Origin: Neolewinella aurantiaca
Lineage (GTDB): Bacteria; Bacteroidota; Bacteroidia; Chitinophagales; Saprospiraceae
NCBI RefSeq assembly: GCF_008014675.1
Contig: NZ_VOXD01000029.1
Span: 1 to 64,000, forward strand
DNA length: 64,000 nucleotides
Direction of reading: 5' to 3'
In this document: positions 56,585 through 64,000 of the stretch, in pieces
Layout of the letters: the number at the start of each line of letters is the position of its first letter
Position numbering within the stretch: position 1 is the first letter of the stretch
Notes under the pieces: model-generated
Told to the model about the DNA's origin: nothing
What the model saw: the letters and a program-made list of their open reading frames with translations, nothing else
Databases searched by the model: none
Made by a program: the position numbers and the translations under genes

Positions 56585-57961
56585 ATGGAAAACTCAAAAG
56601 CCTTAGTTCCCAAGCAGTACCTGCTGCCTTTCATTATCGTCACTTCGCTGTTTGCCCTGTGGGGTTTTGCCAACGACATCACCAACCCGATGGTATCTGC
56701 TTTTAAGAAGGTACTTGAACTGGACAACACCAAGGCGTCCTACGTACAGTTTGCCTTTTACATCGGCTACTTCTGCATGGCGCTCCCGGCCGCTATTTTT
56801 GCGAAAAAGTATTCGTACAAGAAGTCAATCATTATCGGCTTAGCACTCTACGCTGTTGGTGCCCTGCTTTTCTACCCGGCCGCAAGCGCGGAGAGCTTCG
56901 GCTTCTTCCTGCTGTCCTACTTCGTCATTACCTGCGGACTGGCGTTTCTGGAGACCACCGCCAGCCCTTACGTGATGACGCTTGGCTCGGAGGAAACTGC
57001 GACGCAGCGCCTGAACCTTGCCCAGGCCTTCAACCCGATCGGAGCGTTGGGTGGTTTGCTGGTTGCCCAACAATTCATCCTCGCCAAATTGCGGGTCGAA
57101 GAACTGGGGCGCTCTGCCTACGCTGCCCTGCCTGAAGGAGAGCGTCTCGGGCAGACGGCTGCCGACCTCGGTGCGCAGGCCTACGCTGCGCTGGATGCTA
57201 CCGAAAAGGCGGGGATCAGGACCTCCGACCTGGCCACCATTCGTAACCCCTACGTTGTGTTAGGGATCGCGGTTATCGCTATGCTGATGCTCTTTTTGGT
57301 CACCAAAATGCCGGAAAAAGAAGAGAAAGATGACGGGCTTGGTATCATGGCGGCCCTTGGCCGGTTGTGGTCCCAATCCCGCTTTGTTGGAGGGGTAATT
57401 GCGCAGGCTTTCTATGTGGGTGCGCAGATCATGTGCTGGACATACGTTTACCAACTGGCCGAATCTATTGGAATTGCCAACGCGGATGCGGTGTACTACG
57501 CTGTTGCTGCCCTGGTCATTTTCCTCGTTGGCCGCTGGATCGGAACTTTCCTGCTGCGGTACTTTACCGGAGGACGTCTGCTCTTCCTCTTTGCTGTAGG
57601 CGCAGGTATCCTGACGCTCTGTACCATTTTCATCCAGGGCATCGTGGGCCTCTACTGCTTAGTGGGTGTGTCGTTGTTCATGTCGATCATGTTCCCGACC
57701 ATCTACGGCATTGCCCTTGAAGGGCAGGGGGAAGACGCTAAGTTCGGCGCTGCTTTTCTCGTGATGGCCATTGTGGGCGGAGCACTCATGCCGGTGATGC
57801 AGGGTAAAATTCTGGACATCGGCGGCGGTGGCTACTCCGACACTTTGATAATGGGCGTTCCGGAAGTCAATTTTTCCTTCATTTTACCCTTCATCTGTTT
57901 CGTAATTGTAGCGGTCTACGGCTTGTCCGTTGCCGGTTACAGGCCCACTTCCACAGACTAA
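56585..57961 (+). CDS. fucP: FucP-like L-fucose/L-galactose:H+ symporter (MFS)
   Basis: The 458-residue inner-membrane transporter has twelve predicted helices and matches the FucP branch of the major facilitator superfamily (LWGFANDITNPMV near the start, FLETTASPYV, RLNLAQAFNPIGALGG). A longer polar loop lies at about 175-220. E. coli FucP carries L-fucose and also L-galactose, so L-galactose import fits the neighbouring genes. Encoded between the SDR and the mutarotase. Confidence 0.87.
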   Translation: MENSKALVPKQYLLPFIIVTSLFALWGFANDITNPMVSAFKKVLELDNTKASYVQFAFYIGYFCMALPAAIFAKKYSYKKSIIIGLALYAVGALLFYPAASAESFGFFLLSYFVITCGLAFLETTASPYVMTLGSEETATQRLNLAQAFNPIGALGGLLVAQQFILAKLRVEELGRSAYAALPEGERLGQTAADLGAQAYAALDATEKAGIRTSDLATIRNPYVVLGIAVIAMLMLFLVTKMPEKEEKDDGLGIMAALGRLWSQSRFVGGVIAQAFYVGAQIMCWTYVYQLAESIGIANADAVYYAVAALVIFLVGRWIGTFLLRYFTGGRLLFLFAVGAGILTLCTIFIQGIVGLYCLVGVSLFMSIMFPTIYGIALEGQGEDAKFGAAFLVMAIVGGALMPVMQGKILDIGGGGYSDTLIMGVPEVNFSFILPFICFVIVAVYGLSVAGYRPTSTD

Positions 57962-57979
57962 CCACTAAAAAAAACCACC

Positions 57980-58342
57980 ATGGCTAAGCGCCAAATCCTT
58001 ATTTGCGATCTGAAAAATGATCCTGCCCTCATTGAACGGTACAAAGAGTACCATGCCGCCGGCAATGCCTGGCCGGAGATAACGGAAAGCATCACCTCGG
58101 CGGGAATAACAGGTATGGAAATCTTCCTTGCCGGTAACCGCCTGGTGATGATTATGACCACCACGGATGATTTCGACTCTGCAGCAAAAGCAGCGGCGGA
58201 TGCCGCTAACCCCAAGGTCCGGGAGTGGGAAACCCTGATGGATACCTTTCAGCAACGGTTGCCCTTCGCCCCGAATGGCGAAAAATGGGTTCGGGCGGAG
58301 CAGATTTTTGATCTAACCGGCGCAAACGCAGGTGCAGTATAA
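57980..58342 (+). CDS. L-rhamnose/L-fucose-type mutarotase
   Basis: The 120-residue protein belongs to the RhaM-like mutarotase family (DLKNDPALIERYKEYHA, GITGMEIFLAGNRLVMIM, WETLMDTFQ). It interconverts anomers of L-sugars. In this operon it would supply the anomer needed by the SDR. The last residues (TGANAGAV) are encoded by a dispersed repeat, so the C-terminus may have been replaced by the repeat. A hairpin terminator follows. Confidence 0.85.
   Translation: MAKRQILICDLKNDPALIERYKEYHAAGNAWPEITESITSAGITGMEIFLAGNRLVMIMTTTDDFDSAAKAAADAANPKVREWETLMDTFQQRLPFAPNGEKWVRAEQIFDLTGANAGAV
58319..58338 (+). repeat. Dispersed GCACCTGCG repeat, copy 16 (3' end of mutarotase)
   Basis: GGCGCAAACGCAGGTGCAGT overlaps the last codons of the mutarotase; the stop TAA follows at 58340. 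Confidence 0.75.
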
Positions 58343-58373
58343 GGTTTTAAAACCCGGATTACTCCTCAATAAA

Positions 58374-58406
58374 ATGAGGTTCACGACGCTGTGTCGTGAA
58401 CCTCAT
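58374..58406. terminator. Bidirectional hairpin terminator
   Basis: ATGAGGTTCACGAC and GTCGTGAACCTCAT form a perfect 14-bp stem with a 5-nt loop between the convergent mutarotase and phosphatase genes. In the minus direction it is followed by TTTTATTG. Confidence 0.85.
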
Positions 58407-58467
58407 CATCGGTATTTGTTATTTAGCGGTACGGTGCGTACACTCTATGCACCGTAACGGCACATCA

Positions 58468-59580
58468 TCACTTTCTGGCCTGCAGCCCGCGAAATGCGAC
58501 CATCATTTTGTCGTAGATCTCATTGTTGTTGTAAATCCCCGCGAATTCCTCCGCACCAGGGCCATAGGCGAAAACAGGGACCAGTGCGGCAGTATGGCCT
58601 CCGGTACTAAAGGTTGGTTTGACCTGACCGTAGTCGCGGCGTCCGAATACTGGAAGGGCCGATAGCGCAAGACCTCCGGTTTCGTGGTCGGCGGTTACAA
58701 CCACGAGGGTATTACCGTCTTTCTCCGCAAAATCGAGAGCATTCGCTATTGCTTTCTCGAAGTCTAAGACCTCAGTAATCACGTAATCTGAATCATTGTT
58801 GTGGCCGCCCCAATCGATCTGAGAACCTTCGACCATCAGGAAAAAACCGTCCTTGTCCCTGGCCAGGTAATCGATGGCCTGTGTTGTGGCCCGCGGGAGG
58901 AAATCGCCCCGGCCCTCGCTCATCTTAGGGAGTGCATCAGGAGCTAAAAGGTAAGCGTGGCGCTTACCGGCGTCGACCTGATCCGGAAGTCCGGTGGTGT
59001 CGACCATATATCCCCTGGCGGAGAGTTGGCTGAGTAGGTTTTCACCGTCTTTCCGGCCTTCAAAGTAGGTGTATCCGCCCGCAGCGGTATAATCCACCGG
59101 TGTTTTCAGAAAATCCGCAGCAATGTCTTCGTGCAGGTTGCGGCTTTTTACGTGAGCAAAAAACGACGCCGGGGTGGCGTGGGTAATGCTACTGGTTGCT
59201 ACCAGCCCGGTTTTCTTCCCTTTTGCATAAGCCCATTCCAGAATCGTCTGCCGGGCTACCGTATCCTTGTCAACGCCGATAGCAGCGTTGTAAGATTTAT
59301 AACCGGTTGAAAAGGCGGTTGCCCCCGCCGCAGAGTCGGTGATTTTCTCACCAACAGGAGTGTTTCTCTGCAGCCCGATGTGCCTGAATCTGGAAAAACT
59401 GGGCGTCTCTTCGCCGTACAGGTAAGCGGTGGTCACCTGGGTTAAACCCATTCCGTCGCCGATGAGAAAAATGATGTTTTTGGCTTTCCCCGCCGAAGGA
59501 GACGCTGGAACGGCTGAACGCTGACAGCTTATAAGCAAGACGCTTAAGCCAAGGAGCCAAAGAGTAGTAATTCTTACCAT
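58468..59580 (-). CDS. Alkaline phosphatase, lipoprotein
   Basis: The 370-residue protein (lipobox LISC, Cys19) is a PhoA-type alkaline phosphatase: metal site LIGDGMG (about 39-45), nucleophile Ser83 in TDSAAGATAF, and late metal ligands in EGSQIDWGGH and TADHETGG. It releases phosphate from organic monophosphates in the periplasm or at the surface. It lies between the two PULs and shares the minus strand with the second one. No phosphate-box-like sequence was recognised. Confidence 0.92.
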   Translation of the reverse strand: MVRITTLWLLGLSVLLISCQRSAVPASPSAGKAKNIIFLIGDGMGLTQVTTAYLYGEETPSFSRFRHIGLQRNTPVGEKITDSAAGATAFSTGYKSYNAAIGVDKDTVARQTILEWAYAKGKKTGLVATSSITHATPASFFAHVKSRNLHEDIAADFLKTPVDYTAAGGYTYFEGRKDGENLLSQLSARGYMVDTTGLPDQVDAGKRHAYLLAPDALPKMSEGRGDFLPRATTQAIDYLARDKDGFFLMVEGSQIDWGGHNNDSDYVITEVLDFEKAIANALDFAEKDGNTLVVVTADHETGGLALSALPVFGRRDYGQVKPTFSTGGHTAALVPVFAYGPGAEEFAGIYNNNEIYDKMMVAFRGLQARK

Positions 59581-59701
59581 AATAATAGTATTGGTTGTTT
59601 ATAGTTTAAGCCGGCAAGCTAAGTCAAGTGTATAAGCAGCCCTGCTTTTCGACTTTAAGTTTGTGTAAACTGGCAGGCTCGCTACTCTTTTCTACATAAA
59701 A

Positions 59702-59732
59702 ACGCACCTTCCGGAATTTCCGGAAGGTGCGT
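59702..59732. terminator. Terminator of the T9SS repeat-protein gene
   Basis: ACGCACCTTCCGGAA and TTCCGGAAGGTGCGT form a perfect 15-bp stem. In the minus direction the stem is followed by TTTTTATG. Confidence 0.85.
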
Positions 59733-59769
59733 TTCATTCTTTGCCCTCAGGGCAAAACAGGTTTGGAGC

Positions 59770-62193
59770 CTATCGCTTCAAAACAGTCTGGGCCCGTGCA
59801 GGAACACCATTCACGATAAGCTGCAGGTGGTATGTACCCATAGGGAGCGCCTCAACATCAATGCGGTTGAAATTATTACCCGCTGAGCGGGTCCCAAAAT
59901 CACGGACCAATACCCGGCGGCCAAGGCCGTCGAACAGGTTGACGCTAACCTGGCTGGCTTCCGTGAGGTCGTACTCCACGCCCATTTCATCGGTGGCAGG
60001 GTTAGGGAACAAATGCAGTTGATTCAGGCTGGCGAAGTCCTGTACGTTTACGCTGACTTCCTGGCCAAAGCTGATCCAGTTGATATCTATATCACCCGTA
60101 AATCCGCCGACGCCCGGCGCGATGAAAAAGTTCAGACCGGTAATCCGCTGAGGATCGACATCACATGGGCCCGTAACACAAGAGGTACCGCCGTAGCCTC
60201 CGTCGGTATAGCCCTGTGCAAAGTCGTAAGTGTAGGTCATGAATTCTTCGCCGGAAATGGTGTTGGTGTAGCCCTGGAGCGTAGTGGAGAAACCTCCTTC
60301 GTCCATAAGATCAATACGTAAAGCTTCTGAGGCAGCATTTCGGATACGGGCCCGGACGTACAGCTTGTCACCAGAACCCGCAGCGTCAGCTTTACCCGAA
60401 TTGCCTTCTTCGTCGCGCAGCGTGTACTGAATCTGCTCGTAAAGACCGGAAGTACCGTCTCCGGTCATCGTCAGGTAGCCATCATCAGATACGCTGTAGG
60501 AGATACCGGCAGGTTCGCCGGTAAAGAATTCACCGGCTCCCACGAGGGTGTCGCTGTAGTTCAGTACACCAACGGCTGTTTCCACGACCTCTTCGAGTGG
60601 CTGGCCAACGCTGATCCAGTCTATTTCGATCTGGCCGGTCAGCATCCCTTCACCGGGGCGGGGGTACATGAAGATGCCCTTGATGGCGGTCATGTCAATC
60701 GGGCAGGGGTTATCGGGGGTACAGCCTTCGGCTCCGCCGTATCCGGCATCGCCGGAGTTACCGGAGAAGTCGAAAGAATAGATGGCCCACTCACTGGTGA
60801 TGCGCCGGGTCAGGGCCAGAATATTGGTAGACAGATCCATCGTATCCACGATGTCAACCCGGATGGGCTGGTCCGCACCAATGGTGCGGGCACGCATGAA
60901 GAGCTTGCCCTGAGCGAAATCGTCGGAGAAGTCTACCGTAATTTCCTGGCGGAGAGTGTCCTGCTCGTCGGTAGGCTCGTTGAAGAGGTAAGAAACCGTC
61001 GCGTATTCTCCCGAAGTACCGTCGCCGTCGAGGATGAGGCTGCTGCCACTTTCGGAAATGGAAATGCCTTCCACCGTGAAGGTGCGGTCGATGCGTTCAT
61101 TGTCGAAGTTGTCTACGTATTCCAGGGTGGCTTCGGGGCCGTCGCCGTCGAGGTTCGTGCCAATGCTGATCCAGTCTATGTCAATCGTACCGGCAAACTG
61201 ACCGGTTCCACCGTTAACGAATACGATGAGTTCTTTCACCGCTTCAAGGTTAACGATACAAGGGTCAACGTCGGCCGTCGGGCAGGACTCGTTGGGGAAG
61301 TTCTGGCTGGCACCGGAGAGCTCATACTCATAAACAGCCCATTCGTCGGTCAGGATGCGGGTAATGGCGTTGGCCGTCGAGCTGATATTGTCAACGTCCT
61401 GTACGTCGATCCGTAAAGTCGTTCCGGGAACGGAAGTACGCACCTTGATGTAGACTACGGGGTCGTCAGACATATCCACCGAAGTCTGGATGTATTCCGG
61501 AGCAGGACGCAGGGCGTATGCGTGAGGAGTCCAGGGTCCGGCGGTTCCGTCTCCGATCAGGGTAACCACGGTACTGTCGCCGTTGGGGCCGGTGCGGCGC
61601 TCACGGGTAAAGCCAGGTACTTCAAAGCCATTCCAGCTGGTCAGCGAAGAGTCGCTGTCCATATGGTCTTGGTAAATGTCGGAGGTGATCACACCGGCGG
61701 GCTCTTCCCCCAGGGCCATGTAATCGAACGTCACCTGGCCGGTGAACGATCCCACACCGGGATCAACGAAAAAGACGATGGCCTGGATCTGGCTGAGGTC
61801 TACTTCCCCAACGTCGACGCTGGAAAAGTCGAACTCTAGTACACGGTAGTTGTCCGTGAGGGTCTGTGTGATCGGGGCAATGTTGGTGCCGGTACCGTTT
61901 ACGTCCGTTAAGTCCATCCGGAGGGTGGTGCCGAGAACAGAGCTTTTGACCCGCACGAATAATTTGGCGCTGGCCGAGATGTCGTAGGTCTGAGGCAGAC
62001 CAAAGTAAACACCGCTCCAGGCACCGTTGGTGCCGTTGCCGGCCACCACCATTTCGCCACCGGTCTCGGTGATGTCGAACTGATCCGTGGTGATGGTCAC
62101 GTTGCCGTCGTCAAACTGGTCGACGAAGATGGGTTGAGCCAGGAGCACTCCGGAGAAGAGTACGGCCAGGCAGAAAAGTAGTAGTTTTTGCAT
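59770..62193 (-). CDS. Secreted protein with four beta-sandwich repeats and T9SS domain
   Basis: The 807-residue protein has a signal peptide (1-19, LLAQ) and four tandem units of 140-180 residues (about 20-165, 175-350, 358-535, 545-710). Each ends in a phrase like GxIDIDWISIG (FDYMALG, IDWISIG, IDWISVG, INWISFG) and contains a GTTLRxDxxD-like strand. This is the look of carbohydrate-binding beta-sandwiches. A type A T9SS domain closes it (LHLFPNPATDEMGV, GTYHLQLIV). No catalytic residues were identified. Encoded with IPT/TIG and SusD genes, so it probably binds the glycan of the second PUL. Confidence 0.75.
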   Translation of the reverse strand: MQKLLLFCLAVLFSGVLLAQPIFVDQFDDGNVTITTDQFDITETGGEMVVAGNGTNGAWSGVYFGLPQTYDISASAKLFVRVKSSVLGTTLRMDLTDVNGTGTNIAPITQTLTDNYRVLEFDFSSVDVGEVDLSQIQAIVFFVDPGVGSFTGQVTFDYMALGEEPAGVITSDIYQDHMDSDSSLTSWNGFEVPGFTRERRTGPNGDSTVVTLIGDGTAGPWTPHAYALRPAPEYIQTSVDMSDDPVVYIKVRTSVPGTTLRIDVQDVDNISSTANAITRILTDEWAVYEYELSGASQNFPNESCPTADVDPCIVNLEAVKELIVFVNGGTGQFAGTIDIDWISIGTNLDGDGPEATLEYVDNFDNERIDRTFTVEGISISESGSSLILDGDGTSGEYATVSYLFNEPTDEQDTLRQEITVDFSDDFAQGKLFMRARTIGADQPIRVDIVDTMDLSTNILALTRRITSEWAIYSFDFSGNSGDAGYGGAEGCTPDNPCPIDMTAIKGIFMYPRPGEGMLTGQIEIDWISVGQPLEEVVETAVGVLNYSDTLVGAGEFFTGEPAGISYSVSDDGYLTMTGDGTSGLYEQIQYTLRDEEGNSGKADAAGSGDKLYVRARIRNAASEALRIDLMDEGGFSTTLQGYTNTISGEEFMTYTYDFAQGYTDGGYGGTSCVTGPCDVDPQRITGLNFFIAPGVGGFTGDIDINWISFGQEVSVNVQDFASLNQLHLFPNPATDEMGVEYDLTEASQVSVNLFDGLGRRVLVRDFGTRSAGNNFNRIDVEALPMGTYHLQLIVNGVPARAQTVLKR

Positions 62194-62256
62194 GTCAAAT
62201 TGATTTAGTAGAGCGAATGTTACAGGCCGCCGCAGAGGTGCAACCGAAAGTGATTT

Positions 62257-63399
62257 CTATATGCGTTCCACGAATATGACGTTGTCGATATTCGCTTCTA
62301 TTTTTTGTCCGGAACCTTCCCGGTCTTCGATGTGGAATTTGATCTGGTTCACCTTTTGCGGATCGATGACGAAGCCACTGGCATCGCGGAAGCGCACGAG
62401 CGGAACACTGATGTGGTTCCAGCCGGCATCGTCTAGCTGCAGGCGGGTGGTGAAGTCCGAGGTGCTCCCGTTCTGCTCCCGCAAGACGAGCAGGAGCCAG
62501 GTATCGGTACGGCCGTTGCTGTTCACGTCCATCTCGAGGAAGGTGCTGTTCACGTCCGTTCTGATTCCGAAGGAATCAACGCCGTTGCCACCCGGTGTTT
62601 TTGGGCCGCCGAGCCAGACGGTCCCCAGGTCGTCGGTACCGCTTACCTGCATGAAGTTCCCGTCGAAAGGGGCGGGCAAACTGCTTCGAATGAGGGGAGC
62701 TCCGCTCTGTTGGTCGGTAAAACCATCGAAGGTGTACTGGTCGTTGGCGATCAGACCGTTGCCGTCGAAGTCGGTCACGAGTAGGTTGTCGAATACCTGA
62801 AAGGTTACGTTGGTTTGGGCGGTACCGCCGTTGGCCACCACCCGGATAAAGCCCGTAGTAGCGCCTTCGGGTACCCGGACGATGAGGCTGTCTTCGGCGG
62901 CATAAACAATGTCGGCGATCAGGCTGTCGGCGTAGCTGCCATCGATGAATTCTCCGGTTTTGAAACTCACTTCGAGTGGTTCGAAGAAGGCTTCGCCAAT
63001 GAGGGTTACCAGATCGCCGGGGTTGGCGGTCCGGGGGTAAAAGCGGGGAACCAGCGGAGGATCTTCGGTGACGACGAACTCCGTGTCAAAGCTGCCACCG
63101 TCGGTCCTGACGGTTACTCTTTTCTGGCCAAGACTCATATCGCTGGGAATGCGGAACAGCAGCGCAACGTCGGAATTGTAGGCCGTATTGAACGGTACTG
63201 GCTCGTCGTTGAACAGCAGTTCACGGATTTCTCCGAGGTTATTCCCCTTCAAGACAACCAGGGTTTCACGAGGGGCCATCATGGGTTCCAGCGAAACGAA
63301 TTCGGGTGGTTCCACTTTTTCGCAGCCACTGAAAAAAGCAAGGGCGAGCCCCATAAGGAGTACTAGCGGATGAAATAAGGACTTTGAGTTGAATAACAT
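62257..63399 (-). CDS. IPT/TIG-domain surface glycan-binding lipoprotein
   Basis: The 380-residue lipoprotein (lipobox FSGC, about Cys26) has two IPT/TIG immunoglobulin-like domains (about 33-110, LEPMMAPRETLVVLKGNNLGEI in outline; about 113-200, PRTANPGDLVTLIGEAF) and a C-terminal beta-sandwich (about 205-380, ending IEANIDNVIFVERI) that resembles the glycan-binding domain of SGBP-B proteins. It lies between SusD and the repeat protein and would hold the substrate at the surface. Confidence 0.8.
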   Translation of the reverse strand: MLFNSKSLFHPLVLLMGLALAFFSGCEKVEPPEFVSLEPMMAPRETLVVLKGNNLGEIRELLFNDEPVPFNTAYNSDVALLFRIPSDMSLGQKRVTVRTDGGSFDTEFVVTEDPPLVPRFYPRTANPGDLVTLIGEAFFEPLEVSFKTGEFIDGSYADSLIADIVYAAEDSLIVRVPEGATTGFIRVVANGGTAQTNVTFQVFDNLLVTDFDGNGLIANDQYTFDGFTDQQSGAPLIRSSLPAPFDGNFMQVSGTDDLGTVWLGGPKTPGGNGVDSFGIRTDVNSTFLEMDVNSNGRTDTWLLLVLREQNGSTSDFTTRLQLDDAGWNHISVPLVRFRDASGFVIDPQKVNQIKFHIEDREGSGQKIEANIDNVIFVERI

Positions 63400-63428
63400 A
63401 ATTGTAGTAAAGTGCTAATGTTTGAGGA

Positions 63429-63450
63429 GGGCGGTAAACGCGGGTGCAAA
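63429..63450 (+). repeat. Dispersed GCACCTGCG repeat, copy 17
   Basis: GGGCGGTAAACGCGGGTGCA, one-base longer centre. Inverted pair with copy 18 in the gap between the IPT/TIG and SusD genes. Confidence 0.7.
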
Positions 63451-63504
63451 GTCGGTTGAAGGACCTGCCCGCTTTGCGGTGTTGTCCGTCTTCGGAAAAC
63501 TTTC

Positions 63505-63525
63505 TGTGCACCTGCGTCCGCGCCC
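63505..63525 (-). repeat. Dispersed GCACCTGCG repeat, copy 18
   Basis: TGTGCACCTGCGTCCGCGCCC, reverse orientation, 54 bp from copy 17. Confidence 0.8.
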
Positions 63526-63562
63526 TGAAAAAAGAGCGGTGAGCGGAAATGCCGGTTCCTGT

Positions 63563-64000
63563 TTAGTACCCCGGGTTTTGCTCCAGATTGGGATTGATCT
63601 CCAGCTCGCTGGCGGGTATCGGGAAGAGCAGCTTCGTTTCATCGAGCGTACGGCCATGTAACCGCATAAGCTCTATGGCCCGGTCGGGGCCTTTGCGCAG
63701 AATATCGAACCAGCGCTTCGATTCGAACATGAATTCTCGCCGGCGCTCGAGGTCGAGAAGTTGAGAATCAAGGAATTCGAGGTCTTCCACGCCGGCGCGG
63801 GCGCGGAGCGTGTTTACCAGCCCGACAACTTCTTCGTTGAGGGAAATGCCACTGCTGAGCGCCGTAACGGCCTCGGCGTACGTCAGGATCACCTCCGAGT
63901 AGCGCATCAAACTTCCGTTCTGGGGCGTACTCATGAAGCAGACGTCGCTGCCGCCACCCATGACGTATTTTTTGATGTTGCCGCTGTTACCGCCCGCTCC
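63563..64000 (-). CDS. SusD/RagB lipoprotein of a second PUL (C-terminal part)
   Basis: Only the last 146 residues are in the window; the frame is open through 64000. The segment has the SusD C-terminal signatures RYSEVILTYAEA, NTLRARAGV, ERRREFMFESKRWFDILR and FPIPASELEINPNLEQNPGY. A SusC gene is expected just beyond the right edge on the same strand. The Met at 63961 is internal, not the start. Confidence 0.93.
   Translation of the reverse strand, partial: GAGGNSGNIKKYVMGGGSDVCFMSTPQNGSLMRYSEVILTYAEAVTALSSGISLNEEVVGLVNTLRARAGVEDLEFLDSQLLDLERRREFMFESKRWFDILRKGPDRAIELMRLHGRTLDETKLLFPIPASELEINPNLEQNPGY

Noticed and set aside
50979-58342. Reading the GH29-FucP-mutarotase block as a fucoidan/L-fucose pathway
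   Set aside because: No FucI, FucK, FucA or fuconate dehydratase of the enolase type is present, whereas UxaA/UxaB, a COG3618 lactonase and an LgoD-like gene fit L-galactose; fucose use remains a minor alternative.

Overview
The window is a piece of a marine Bacteroidota chromosome. The evidence is a SusC/SusD pair with a second SusD at the right edge, at least four type IX secretion (T9SS) sorting tails, many N-terminal lipoprotein signals, and almost no Shine-Dalgarno sequences. The moderately high GC content and the gene families suggest a Saprospiria/Lewinellaceae-like organism; that placement is inference. No tRNA, rRNA, CRISPR array, transposase or phage gene was recognised.

Layout. 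(1) 1-3440: a patchy left flank with an A/T-rich small lipoprotein preceded by a possible C-terminal CDS remnant, a small secreted basic protein with YKNR repeats, a four-helix-bundle membrane protein, and a Crp/Fnr regulator between two similar palindromic repeats. (2) 3436-18624: an agar/porphyran block, mostly on the minus strand: GH86, GH117 and a KduD-like SDR, then a seven-gene run of NHL propeller, GH2 beta-galactosidase, MDR dehydrogenase, anhydrogalactose dehydrogenase, anhydrogalactonate cycloisomerase, aldose epimerase and RhaT-like transporter. A COG3618 lactonase on the plus strand lies between the two runs. (3) 19154-24023: an L-galactonate-dehydrogenase-like Zn-ADH, an AraC regulator, and a P450/ferredoxin/ferredoxin-reductase operon resembling the 6-O-methyl-galactose demethylases of porphyran degraders. 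(4) 24154-36155: sulfatase, second GH117, a planctomycete-type cytochrome (DUF1549/DUF1553) with a DUF1501 partner, a tandem GH16, and another sulfatase. (5) 36403-58342: SusC, SusD, FG-GAP/ASPIC protein, PKD lipoprotein, second FG-GAP protein, S1 sulfatase, GH29, UxaA, UxaB, SDR, FucP and RhaM. (6) 58468-64000: alkaline phosphatase, then the tail of a second PUL (repeat-rich T9SS protein, IPT/TIG lipoprotein, SusD) that runs off the right edge.

Together the genes form a nearly complete agar/porphyran system. GH16 and GH86 cut the backbone. Sulfatases and GH29 would trim L-galactose-6-sulfate ends. GH117 and GH2 release 3,6-anhydro-L-galactose (AHG) and galactose. The P450 system would remove the methyl group from 6-O-methyl-galactose. 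Two L-sugar arms appear to meet at 2-keto-3-deoxygluconate (KDG): AHG through dehydrogenase, cycloisomerase, MDR and KduD; L-galactose through mutarotase, SDR, lactonase, Zn-ADH, UxaB and UxaA. KDG kinase and KDPG aldolase are not in the window.

The most unusual feature is a dispersed repeat of about 20 bp, consensus GGGCGCGNNCGCAGGTGCA, with at least 18 copies in both orientations. Some copies form inverted pairs in intergenic gaps. Others lie inside genes; in two secreted enzymes the repeat encodes the C-terminal region of the signal peptide.
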